Made by a program: the position numbers and the translations under genes
In this document: positions 7,422 to 14,926 of the stretch, piece by piece
Position numbering within the stretch: the stretch's first letter is position 1
Layout: each line of letters begins with the position of its first letter
The notes under the pieces: model-generated
The model's database searches: none
What the model was told of the DNA's origin: nothing
What the model saw: only the letters and a program-made list of their open reading frames with translations
Assembly (NCBI GenBank): GCA_020724325.1
Contig: DYHC01000015.1
Span: 1-15,082 of the forward strand
DNA from: Melioribacter roseus
GTDB lineage: Bacteria; Bacteroidota; Ignavibacteria; Ignavibacteriales; Melioribacteraceae
Reading direction: 5' to 3'
Length of the DNA: 15,082 nt

Positions 7422-9046
7422 ATAGATATCTACTGTTGATAATCGGATTTATTTCCACATCTACATTCTACGCTCAGAATCTCGATTCACTCTACAATGA
7501 ATTTGTAAGAATAAGATCGTTAACAGCAAATGTAAAAGAGATGGAACGAATAGCCGCATCAACCGAGCCAGAGAAATGCGGTTTTAGAATAGTTAATGAA
7601 GTAAAAATCAATTTCGATAAATTTAATTACCAGCAGAAAAAAATTTTATCTTCACTTTTAGGGCGACCACAGGCAGATACAAGTTTTGTTACGCCTTCCG
7701 GTAAATTTAGAATTCATTACAAGAAATCGGGATCTGATGCGCCTTCATACAGCTTGACTGATCTTGCAAAGGCGGCAGATTCTTCCTACAACTATCAAGT
7801 GAATATACTCGGTTACCCGCCTCCGCCGGGCGATATGGGCGCCGGGGGCGATGATAAGTTCGATATTTATATTGCAAATCTTGCCTTTGGATATTATGGC
7901 TACACCGAGTTAGAAAACGAATTACCCGGCAGCAGGTACACCAGCTTTACAGTAATTGATAACGATTTCTCTACTCAGAATACCAAAGGAATAGATGGAG
8001 CCATGGTTACTATTGCGCACGAATTACATCATGCCATCCAAATGGGGAATTACATTTACCGTTCTAACGATGTTTTTTATCACGAAATTTCTTCTACTGC
8101 AATGGAGGAGTTTGTTTTCGATTCTATCAACGATTACTATTATTATATCCGTTCGTTCACTGACAGACCGGGCGATTCATTTTTTAGAAGCAATGGATAC
8201 AATCTTGCAGTCTGGAATATTTTTCTTAAAGAACGTTTTGGATTCCACATCTTAAAACGAATATGGGAATTGATGCGGGATAAAAGAGCACTGGTTTCTA
8301 TTGCCGATGCTATTGGCGAAAATAATTCTATGTTTAAAGATGAGCTCACTCTCTTTGGTCAGTGGCTCTACTTTACCGGAAGCCGTGCTTTTACAGGTAA
8401 ATATTTTAAGGAAGCAAAGAACTATCCTCTAATTAAACCGCTTATGACTTCCACGTATAACAAGCCGCAAACCCAAATGGAAATTGCTTCTAATGCAGTC
8501 TCGCTTAACTATCTTGTGTTTACAGATTATTCAACCCAGCCGGATACTTTTGTTGCTATAATAGGAAATGGCGATATAACAAGCGGAGTAGCTGACCCTT
8601 CAAAAACTATTCAGCTTAGATATATACTCTCTAATCAAAGTGATGCCGGATTCAGAAAAATTCTTAACGGATACTTCACTAAACTGGAAAGCGATAATAT
8701 CTTTCTTGTTTCCGAGATGAATGTTTTTAATAATGCTCCTCTCGAAAATATTTCATCTACTAATATAGATTATCCTTTTCCTCAACCATTCAGATATTCA
8801 AAAGATTCATTTATTAATTTTCCGGCGGGGAATACACTAGCAGCTTATGCTGATCTATATGTTTATTCGGTAGATATGGATCTAATTTATAAAGGAGAAT
8901 TGAAAGTTTACACCTCGGATAAAAAAATTATTATGTGGAATGTTGTTGGAAATAACAATAAAAAACTGAGCACGGGTGTTTATCTTTACGTTGTTAAATC
9001 CGGGGATTCCTCAACCAAAGGTAAATTTGTAGTATATAATGACTGA
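7418..9046 (+). CDS. secreted zinc metalloprotease (MXAN_6640-like) with T9SS C-terminal sorting domain
   Basis: The 542-residue protein begins with a signal peptide (about 1-20, ending FYAQ). A central zinc protease motif HELHH spans residues 201-205 (H201, E202, H205), with AMEEF (E230/E231) about 25 residues later as a plausible third ligand, giving a gluzincin-like arrangement. The surrounding blocks (GGDDKFDIYIANL, about 143-155, and YTSFTVIDNDF) recall the MXAN_6640 family of putative metalloproteases. The last roughly 75 residues form a T9SS type A-like sorting domain: an NFPAGN-like strand, then LYVYSVD, and finally STGVYLYVVKSGD near the end. Such a tail sends the protein across the outer membrane, and porQ in this window belongs to that machinery. 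It overlaps the propeller gene by four bases and ccmA by eight. Substrate is unknown. Confidence 0.82.
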   Translation: MNRYLLLIIGFISTSTFYAQNLDSLYNEFVRIRSLTANVKEMERIAASTEPEKCGFRIVNEVKINFDKFNYQQKKILSSLLGRPQADTSFVTPSGKFRIHYKKSGSDAPSYSLTDLAKAADSSYNYQVNILGYPPPPGDMGAGGDDKFDIYIANLAFGYYGYTELENELPGSRYTSFTVIDNDFSTQNTKGIDGAMVTIAHELHHAIQMGNYIYRSNDVFYHEISSTAMEEFVFDSINDYYYYIRSFTDRPGDSFFRSNGYNLAVWNIFLKERFGFHILKRIWELMRDKRALVSIADAIGENNSMFKDELTLFGQWLYFTGSRAFTGKYFKEAKNYPLIKPLMTSTYNKPQTQMEIASNAVSLNYLVFTDYSTQPDTFVAIIGNGDITSGVADPSKTIQLRYILSNQSDAGFRKILNGYFTKLESDNIFLVSEMNVFNNAPLENISSTNIDYPFPQPFRYSKDSFINFPAGNTLAAYADLYVYSVDMDLIYKGELKVYTSDKKIIMWNVVGNNNKKLSTGVYLYVVKSGDSSTKGKFVVYND

Positions 9047-9680
9047 TTACAAGTTAGTTCTTGAGAATTTAGTAAAGTATTTTGGGAGACGACTCGTCTT
9101 CAGCCAGATAAACCAAATCTTTACTTCCGGTAATGTATATGGAATTTCCGGACCCAACGGTTCGGGTAAATCAACACTTGTAAAAATTATTGCAAATATT
9201 ATATCGCCTACCCGCGGTACGGTTGTTCATCTTTTAAGTGATAGTATTATTATTCCGGAAAAACTTCTTGAACATATAGGATTTGTCGCACCGTATTTGT
9301 ATCTATATGATGAATTTACCGCTGAGGAAAATCTTATCCACTTTTCAAATATCCGCGGAATTAAATTTGACAAGGAAAGAGCCGAATTTTTATTCCGAAA
9401 ATTAAACTTGATAGATAGAAAGGATGACATTATTAGAGGATATTCATCCGGAATGAAGCAGCGTTTGAAATTTATATTTGCCTTACTTCATAGACCGCAG
9501 TGCATAATACTTGATGAGCCGACTTCCAATCTGGATAATAACGGGAAAGAAAGAGTTTATGATTTGATACTCGAAGAAGCTAAGTCTAACCTGGTTTTAG
9601 TTGCATCAAACGAGGATTCCGATCTTGCATTGTGTAAAAACGTAATTAGTATAGAGAATTATAAACAAAATAAAACTTAG
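9039..9680 (+). CDS. ccmA: ABC transporter ATP-binding protein, CcmA-type heme exporter subunit
   Basis: This 213-residue ATPase has Walker A GPNGSGKST (residues 38-46), a signature segment YSSGMKQR (135-142, the motif normally LSGGQ), Walker B IILDEP (156-161) and a SNLD D-loop (163-166). The switch histidine, usual in a THD/THE segment after Walker B, appears replaced by Asn (N192 in VASNEDSDL). The next gene is ccmB, so the pair would form the CcmAB complex of cytochrome c maturation, which powers release of heme from the chaperone system at the inner membrane. The size is short, as usual for CcmA. It overlaps the protease gene by eight bases. The sequence alone is that of a generic ABC ATPase; the CcmA name rests on the neighbour. 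Confidence 0.75.
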   Translation: MTDYKLVLENLVKYFGRRLVFSQINQIFTSGNVYGISGPNGSGKSTLVKIIANIISPTRGTVVHLLSDSIIIPEKLLEHIGFVAPYLYLYDEFTAEENLIHFSNIRGIKFDKERAEFLFRKLNLIDRKDDIIRGYSSGMKQRLKFIFALLHRPQCIILDEPTSNLDNNGKERVYDLILEEAKSNLVLVASNEDSDLALCKNVISIENYKQNKT

Positions 9681-9684
9681 CGTT

Positions 9685-9753
9685 CTCTGCAGATTTACTC
9701 TGCGTGTAATCTTTTAATAATTTTCGCGCTTAATCTCAAAGATATTTGCAGAG
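9685..9753 (+). repeat. CTCTGC-type short repeats in the ccmA-ccmB gap
   Basis: The gap has CTCTGCA (9685-9691), a direct near-copy CTCTGCG (9698-9704), and an inverted copy TGCAGAG (9747-9753). The first and third can pair over a 55-nt loop. The inverted copy contains the only purine-rich stretch (GAGG) upstream of ccmB. It resembles the CTCTGCG-rich dispersed intergenic repeats known from several bacterial groups, but is degenerate. Confidence 0.3.
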
Positions 9754-9772
9754 GTCGCAAAACAAATATGAA

Positions 9773-10432
9773 ATGAAAGCATATTCACTTTTTAAGAAGG
9801 ACTGGCAATCGGAGCTGCGCACGCGTTATGCTATTAATTCGCTTGCCATGTTTATACTTGTTACAATTAGTGTAATATTATTTTCGATTGGAAGTGAAAA
9901 GATAACCGGTTATTTAACCGGCGGACTTTTATGGGTTGTAATCTTCTTTTCTGCTATGTCCGGACTTTCGCGTGCATTCGTATCCGAAGAGGAGCGCGGA
10001 ACAACTATGACGCTTCATCTTATTGCATCTACCACAACAATATTTTCCGGCAAATTGATTTTTAATTTGCTTCTCGTTTTCCTAATGAACTTTGTAATTA
10101 CTTTTCTCTTTTTCATCCTATTCGAATCTTTTATTATAAAGAACTTTTTACTTTTTACATTTGCCTTTTTACTTGGTAATATCGGAATAGCAGTTTCCTC
10201 CACAATAATTGCAGCTATTATTTCAAAAGCATCATCCAAAGGAACTCTCTATCCGGTGCTCTCTTTTCCAATCCTTCTTCCGCTTATTCTAACATTACTT
10301 GAACTTACAAAATTTGCTATGGACGGAAATTCCATTAACGATTCGATAGTTGAAATACTTGTCCTAATATGTTACGACGTAATTATGCTAACCGCTTCTT
10401 ACCTATTGTTCGATTTTATCTGGAAAGAGTAA
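9773..10432 (+). CDS. ccmB: heme exporter membrane protein CcmB
   Basis: CcmB is the membrane subunit partnering CcmA in system I cytochrome c maturation. From the ATG at 9773 the protein has 219 residues, the usual length. The N-terminus MKAYSLFKKDWQSELRTR followed by the first membrane segment, and the conserved FSAMSGLSRAFVSEEERGT block after the second, are diagnostic. Six hydrophobic segments can be seen, at about residues 23-41, 45-67, 90-115, 122-148, 155-175 and 188-215. An in-frame TTG nine codons upstream (9746) is rejected because family members start near the KAxxxFKKD block. ccmC, ccmE and ccmF are not nearby, so the rest of the pathway must lie elsewhere or be missing. The gap to ccmA is about 90 nt. 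Confidence 0.86.
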   Translation: MKAYSLFKKDWQSELRTRYAINSLAMFILVTISVILFSIGSEKITGYLTGGLLWVVIFFSAMSGLSRAFVSEEERGTTMTLHLIASTTTIFSGKLIFNLLLVFLMNFVITFLFFILFESFIIKNFLLFTFAFLLGNIGIAVSSTIIAAIISKASSKGTLYPVLSFPILLPLILTLLELTKFAMDGNSINDSIVEILVLICYDVIMLTASYLLFDFIWKE

Positions 10433-10522
10433 TTTTTAATCAATTTTGACCTTTGTTAAATAGCATCTCAATTACTAAATTTAACCCGCTTATAGTTCCT
10501 CTTACAATAAAATGGGTATATC

Positions 10523-11305
10523 GTGATCTATTGGGATGTTAGTCCGGACATTTTTTCTATCGGTCCATTCTTAATACGCTGGTATGGGCTATTATTTGCG
10601 CTCTCATTTATTATTGGCTACCAGATTCTTAATGTTATATTTAAAAAGGAATCGAAACCCGATACCATTTTAAATGATCTGGTCTGGTATATGATAATAG
10701 CAACCGTACTCGGTGCACGGCTGGGTCATTGTTTCTTTTATAATCCAGCTTATTATCTCGCAAATCCACTTGAAATACTGCAAGTCTGGAAAGGCGGATT
10801 AGCAAGCCATGGTTCGGCAATTGGAATTTTAATAGCTCTCTACATTTTTGTTAAGAAACATAAAGAATATAATTTCTTGTGGATTCTGGACCGGATTGTA
10901 ATTACCGTTGCTCTTGGCGGCTTTTTTATTAGGATGGGTAATTTATTTAATTCCGAAATTATTGGTATTCCCGCCAACGTACCGTGGTCGTTTGTATTTG
11001 CATCAGTTGATGGAATTCCAAGGCATCCGGCTCAGCTTTATGAAGCCATTGCGAACCTTTCTATTTTTATTTTTCTAATGAGTTACTACTTAAGGCATTC
11101 GGGAAAATTCAAGAACGGTTTACTAAGCGGATGGTTTCTTATTCTGGTTTTCGGCTTACGTTTCTTCATTGAATTTGTTAAGGAGGATCAAACCTATTTT
11201 GAAAAAGGATGGCTGCTTAATATGGGGCAATTGTTAAGTATTCCGTTTGTGCTTCTTGGCATTTACTTCGTCTTAAGAAAAGATAAAAAAATTATTAAAC
11301 TATAA
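10523..11305 (+). CDS. lgt: prolipoprotein diacylglyceryl transferase
   Basis: Lgt moves a diacylglyceryl group from phosphatidylglycerol to the lipobox cysteine of prolipoproteins, the first step of lipoprotein maturation, in the inner membrane. The 260-residue length is typical. Family motifs in order: IRWYGLLFAL (18-27), LGARLGH (63-69), WKGGLASHG with the key His at 96, RMGNLFNSEIIG (137-148, including the conserved Arg), RHPAQLYEA (167-175) and GLRFFIEFVKEDQ (211-223). Seven hydrophobic stretches match the known topology. The start is GTG; no ATG in this frame fits. A four-codon ATG frame just upstream ends in a TGA overlapping this GTG. BamD and the following PD40 protein, both lipoproteins of this window, are likely substrates. 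Confidence 0.96.
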   Translation: MIYWDVSPDIFSIGPFLIRWYGLLFALSFIIGYQILNVIFKKESKPDTILNDLVWYMIIATVLGARLGHCFFYNPAYYLANPLEILQVWKGGLASHGSAIGILIALYIFVKKHKEYNFLWILDRIVITVALGGFFIRMGNLFNSEIIGIPANVPWSFVFASVDGIPRHPAQLYEAIANLSIFIFLMSYYLRHSGKFKNGLLSGWFLILVFGLRFFIEFVKEDQTYFEKGWLLNMGQLLSIPFVLLGIYFVLRKDKKIIKL

Positions 11306-11322
11306 TTTAGAAAGCGGAAAAA

Positions 11323-12447
11323 ATGTTTAAAAAAATCTCCTTCTCTGCATTTTTGTCTCTGTTTTTATTAATAGTATTTTTTTTCACCGGTTGTTATAAT
11401 TACGATAATTATGTTAGATCTAACGATACATTAAGATTTGATGGAGAAGAAAACATCAGGAATATTAAACAGCTCACGTTTGGCGGCAATAATGCCGAAG
11501 CATACTGGAGCTTTGATGATAAACAACTAATTTTTCAGAGCGATTGGAATAAAATAAACCCACAGGGATGCGACCAGATATTTATAATGAATGCCGATGG
11601 ATCCAACTTACAAAATGGTGAAAAGTATAAATTAGTATCAACGGGAAGAGGTAGAACTACATGCAGCTATTTTCTGAAAGATGGAAGAATTCTTTACGCT
11701 TCAACGCACGAAGCCGATGCTAAATGCCCTGAATCTGTAATGTTCGCGGGCGGAAGATATGTCTGGCCGATTTATAATTCCTACAATATTTATGTTGCTA
11801 ATGCTGACGGATCAGAGCCGCAATTACTTATCGGCAGTAATAGTTATGATGCCGAGGCAACTGTCTCTCCAGATGGAAGATATATCATTTTCACATCAAC
11901 CAGATCGGGAGATCTTGAGTTGTGGCGTTATGATATTCAAACCAAAGAATATTTACAATTAACAAATGAACTTGGATATGACGGCGGAGCATTTTTCTCG
12001 CGCGATTCTAAGCAGATTGTCTGGCGCGCCAGCAGACCAAAAGGAGAAGAAGCTGAAAATTATAAAAAACTTTTAGAGCAGGGATTGGTTGAACCAAAAG
12101 CTCTAAATATTTTTGTTGCCGATATTGATGGAAAGAATATTAAACAGGTTACAGAATTAAAAGGTGCTAACTGGGCTCCGTTCTTTCATCCTGACGGTAA
12201 AAAAGTTTTATTCTGCTCCAACCATCATTCATTAAATGAAGGTGGAAGACGATTCGATATTTTTATGATCAATATTGACGGAACAGAATTAAAGCAGATT
12301 ACAAACTCGGGAATATTCGATTCATTCCCTATGTTCTCTTATGACGGCAAAAAATTAGTCTTCTGCTCTAACCGTAATGCCGAAAGAAAACCATCGAGGG
12401 AAACTAATGTCTTTGTAGCTGATTGGATTGAAGAACCGCAAAAATAA
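11323..12447 (+). CDS. TolB-like PD40 six-repeat beta-propeller lipoprotein
   Basis: The 374-residue protein has a lipoprotein signal peptide with lipobox FTGC (Cys24). Six PD40-like repeats can be counted, at about residues 58-75, 114-128, 176-193, 219-238, 284-300 and 333-351; clear examples are ATVSPDGRYIIFTSTR and FFHPDGKKVLFCSN. This predicts a six-bladed propeller like the TolB C-terminal domain, probably facing the periplasm on a lipid anchor. Further features are DAEATVSPDG, DGGAFFSRD and FPMFSYDGK, a conserved set I associate with a group of TolB-like periplasmic proteins lacking the TolB N-terminal domain. Five more cysteines (83, 114, 135, 298, 348) lie in or near the repeats. It starts 17 nt after lgt and ends 12 nt before the next gene. 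Its binding partner is unknown; a peptidase role is unsupported, as no catalytic domain is present. Confidence 0.85.
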   Translation: MFKKISFSAFLSLFLLIVFFFTGCYNYDNYVRSNDTLRFDGEENIRNIKQLTFGGNNAEAYWSFDDKQLIFQSDWNKINPQGCDQIFIMNADGSNLQNGEKYKLVSTGRGRTTCSYFLKDGRILYASTHEADAKCPESVMFAGGRYVWPIYNSYNIYVANADGSEPQLLIGSNSYDAEATVSPDGRYIIFTSTRSGDLELWRYDIQTKEYLQLTNELGYDGGAFFSRDSKQIVWRASRPKGEEAENYKKLLEQGLVEPKALNIFVADIDGKNIKQVTELKGANWAPFFHPDGKKVLFCSNHHSLNEGGRRFDIFMINIDGTELKQITNSGIFDSFPMFSYDGKKLVFCSNRNAERKPSRETNVFVADWIEEPQK

Positions 12448-12459
12448 TTTTAACAGATA

Positions 12460-12885
12460 ATGACAGAAAAAGAATTTATACAGAAATGGGTTGATAAAAT
12501 TAAAGAGGAACTAAAACGTTTCCCGGAGGATTTTGTTAACTCTGCAGATTTTGAAGAAGTTTCTCTGCCCGGAAAAGTTCTTTTTCTTAATCCACCTTTG
12601 TTCGGAAGTTATCAACTGACTGACGAAGCGGGTGATACATTCTATTCTACAGATGATATGTTCCGCGCAAAATATGTCTATTATGCTAATCGTATAAAAC
12701 CTGTTTCAGTTAAAATTCCAGTCGACCCGCTTAAATCCTATGAAACTGTGCGCGATTACGAAAGATATCTTGATGGTTTTCTGAAAGAGATGGAAAAAGA
12801 TTTTAAGCATACTTTCCAGAAGACAAAAGGATTTAAAATTATCTCTTCTCAGATCTTCAGCTCATTAAACCTAACCCGAACATAA
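12460..12885 (+). CDS. unknown 141-residue cytoplasmic protein
   Basis: I do not recognise this protein. It has no signal peptide or membrane segment, so it is probably cytoplasmic. It opens with a charged amphipathic helix (MTEKEFIQKWVDKIKEELKR), has a central block FLNPPLFGSYQLTDEAG (about residues 42-58) that looks like a folded core strand region, and a charged helical C-terminal part (about 92-122) rich in Asp, Glu, Lys and Tyr. It lies 12 nt after the PD40 gene and one base before the RNA methyltransferase start, so it is very likely co-transcribed and possibly coupled to the latter. The normal codon use of the run and the tight packing support it as a real gene. No function can be assigned. 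Confidence 0.75.
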   Translation: MTEKEFIQKWVDKIKEELKRFPEDFVNSADFEEVSLPGKVLFLNPPLFGSYQLTDEAGDTFYSTDDMFRAKYVYYANRIKPVSVKIPVDPLKSYETVRDYERYLDGFLKEMEKDFKHTFQKTKGFKIISSQIFSSLNLTRT

Positions 12886-12886
12886 G

Positions 12887-14314
12887 TTGATTGAACTTAG
12901 CAGCAATATTAGATCTTACATTTTAGAACATTTTGGGGAATATTACTTAGATCAGTTTCTGAATTACATTAACCAACCCGAGCAAACATACATTCGTTTT
13001 ACTTCCTCTCGGTTTAAAGAAGACGGAATAAAAAACCGGCTTAGCAATTATGGCATAGAATTATTACCTGTTGATGGATTACCACATGCATTCAAAGTTG
13101 TAAAAGGGGAATCGGTGGCAGGTAAAACACTCGATTTCATTCTCGGCACTTATTACATACAAAGTTTATCTTCAATGATTCCGGCTCTTCTACTTTCCCC
13201 CGATAGAAATGATAAGGTTCTTGATCTATGTGCTGCCCCGGGGTCCAAAACTACTCAACTCGCAGAAATGATGGGCAATAAAGGGACTCTTATTGCTAAT
13301 GAAATTTCGATTGATCGGTTAAAGAGCTTGATTCATAATATTGATAAGATGAATCTTATTAATGTTTGCGTGCTTCAGGGCAAAGGCGAGCTGATAAGTA
13401 AATCATTTAATAATTACTTTGATAAAACTCTTGTTGATGCTCCGTGCAGTGCCCTCGGAATTATCCAAAAGAAAAACGAAGTTAGTAATTGGTGGAACGA
13501 AAAGAAGGCAAAGGGACTAGCAGAAATCCAGTTCAAACTTTTGTTAAGTGCTATAAAAGCCTGTAAAGTAGAGGGTGAAATTGTCTATTCAACCTGCACT
13601 CTTTCAATTGAGGAAAATGAGCTTGTTCTAGATAAAATTCTTAACAAATATCCGGTGGAACTAATAGATATTGAACTGCCTGTTAAAAGTAGAGAAGCGA
13701 TTACAAGATATAAAAATAAGGAACTGAATAATTCGATAAAAAAAGCACGGAGAATTCTTCCGTGGGAAATTAATTCCGATGGTTTCTTTATTGCAAAATT
13801 TAGAAAGACTGCCGAACTGGATAGTTCAATTAAAAGTATTGATAAGAAGAAAAACCATTTTTTGAATTCTCAAAATATTCAAATAAGAAAATTGCTGGAA
13901 ACTCTTTGCGAATATTTTGGAATTGAGTACAAATATTTTGAGCAATATAAATTTTTAATAAGAAACGGAGGAATTTATTTTGCAAACAAAGAATTGGAAA
14001 TAGATAACCCGGGAATATTCGTACGCATCGGTTCTAAACTTGGATTGATTGATAAAAAACAATTTATTCAATTGCACACTTTGGCGGCTCAAACATTTGG
14101 CTGTTATTTCACAAAAAATGTAATTGAATTGAATGATGTTAAAGACCTGGAAATTTACCTTAACGGCGGAACCATTAAAAAAGATTTTGGAACTACGGGA
14201 CAAAAAATAGTTAAGTGGAATAATTTAATAATTGGCACCGCCTCATCATCTAAAGAAGGCTTAAAAAGCCAACTCCCGCGTGCACTAAGAACCCAAACAA
14301 TTCTACTTAAATAA
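12887..14314 (+). CDS. RsmF-like 16S rRNA cytosine-C5 methyltransferase (NOL1/NOP2/Sun family)
   Basis: This 475-residue enzyme methylates cytosine C5 in RNA using SAM. Motifs are clear: SAM-binding LDLCAAPGSKT (112-122), acidic NEIS (E139), the release-cysteine motif DAPCSALG (C187) and the catalytic-cysteine motif YSTCTLSIEENE (C237). The domain plan is RsmF-like rather than RsmB-like: no N-terminal NusB domain, and a C-terminal part (about 330-475) that ends in a PUA-like segment with GLKSQLPR, similar to the lKNxLPR end of RsmF. Length (475) is close to E. coli RsmF (479). The likely target is 16S rRNA (C1407 in E. coli), but the exact site is not deducible. The start is TTG, one base after the previous stop; no nearby ATG fits. 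Confidence 0.88.
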   Translation: MIELSSNIRSYILEHFGEYYLDQFLNYINQPEQTYIRFTSSRFKEDGIKNRLSNYGIELLPVDGLPHAFKVVKGESVAGKTLDFILGTYYIQSLSSMIPALLLSPDRNDKVLDLCAAPGSKTTQLAEMMGNKGTLIANEISIDRLKSLIHNIDKMNLINVCVLQGKGELISKSFNNYFDKTLVDAPCSALGIIQKKNEVSNWWNEKKAKGLAEIQFKLLLSAIKACKVEGEIVYSTCTLSIEENELVLDKILNKYPVELIDIELPVKSREAITRYKNKELNNSIKKARRILPWEINSDGFFIAKFRKTAELDSSIKSIDKKKNHFLNSQNIQIRKLLETLCEYFGIEYKYFEQYKFLIRNGGIYFANKELEIDNPGIFVRIGSKLGLIDKKQFIQLHTLAAQTFGCYFTKNVIELNDVKDLEIYLNGGTIKKDFGTTGQKIVKWNNLIIGTASSSKEGLKSQLPRALRTQTILLK

Positions 14315-14321
14315 ATTATCG

Positions 14322-14341
14322 CTTACTAAAAGGTAAGTTTT
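14322..14341 (+). terminator. weak intrinsic terminator after the gene run
   Basis: CTTACT and GGTAAG form a six-pair stem with one T-G pair around an AAAA loop, followed by TTTT. It is eight bases after the methyltransferase stop. The stem is short and AT-rich, so efficiency is doubtful. The rest of the gap to 14464 shows nothing else I recognise. Confidence 0.35.
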
Positions 14342-14464
14342 CAAAAATAAACTGGAAGTCAGATTAAATCCTATTTTATATCTGTGGTGCCATTCAACAA
14401 AATATCTTTTTAGACAAGGTTGTTTCGGAGTTTATTTTAAATAAGTCATCCTGAGTTTGAACAT

Positions 14465-14926
14465 TTAGTATAACAGGTTCCATTTGGTAATCAATTTTCT
14501 TAGCGGGGAGTTAAGAATATCATCCATCGGAGAACACAGAATATGAGTTTTCCCCGAAATATTAACACGGAGGTATGCATCGGTAACATCCCAAATAAGA
14601 TCAATCTATTCTACGAATACATATATCGGTAACTAACTCAAGGTATTTAGCTAACATCAACGCCAGAAAACAAAGCAGAACATGTGCTTTAACAGCGTCT
14701 TGCCTACGGTGAAAAACCGGGCGGCTTGCCAGATCACTTTTGCTCATGCGGAAAGCTTGTTCTACATGCCACAAATCATGATAGCATTTGATAACCTCTG
14801 AATTCGAAAGTACCTCTTCTTCGATATTTGTACAGTATCCTTTTATGCCTAATAATAAGTTTGTTTTGTTGATTAATTCTTTGTTGATTTCAACACCATG
14901 GTTATTTGTCTTTCGTATAAATTTTG
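14465..14926 (-). pseudogene. IS1634-type transposase remnant, 5'-truncated and frameshifted
   Basis: On the minus strand, a reading frame from about 14926 encodes the C-terminal part of a DDE transposase: KFIRKTNNHGVEINKEL, then GIKGYCTN, SEVIKCYHDLWHVEQAFR, SKSDLASRPVFHRR and AHVLLCFLALMLAKYLEL. These match the IS1634 group of the IS4 superfamily, including the Y...W..E...R..K region that holds the catalytic Glu. The frame stops at TGA (14603-14601) just after CIRRID, but homology-like sequence resumes one frame over (IDLIWDVTDAYL, then ISGKTHILCSP) and runs to TAA at 14467-14465. One extra base, or two lost, near 14603-14606 explains it. Roughly the first two thirds of the usual protein (450-550 residues) are absent, replaced by the M1 peptidase fragment. 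No terminal inverted repeats were identified. Confidence 0.75.

Noticed and set aside
9746..9772. TTG start giving CcmB nine extra residues
   Set aside because: Family members begin at the KAxxxFKKD block; ATG 9773 fits, and the extra residues are polar and unlike CcmB.
11323..12447. Prolyl-oligopeptidase or dipeptidyl peptidase reading for the PD40 protein
   Set aside because: Only the propeller repeats are present; there is no alpha/beta-hydrolase domain or catalytic serine motif.
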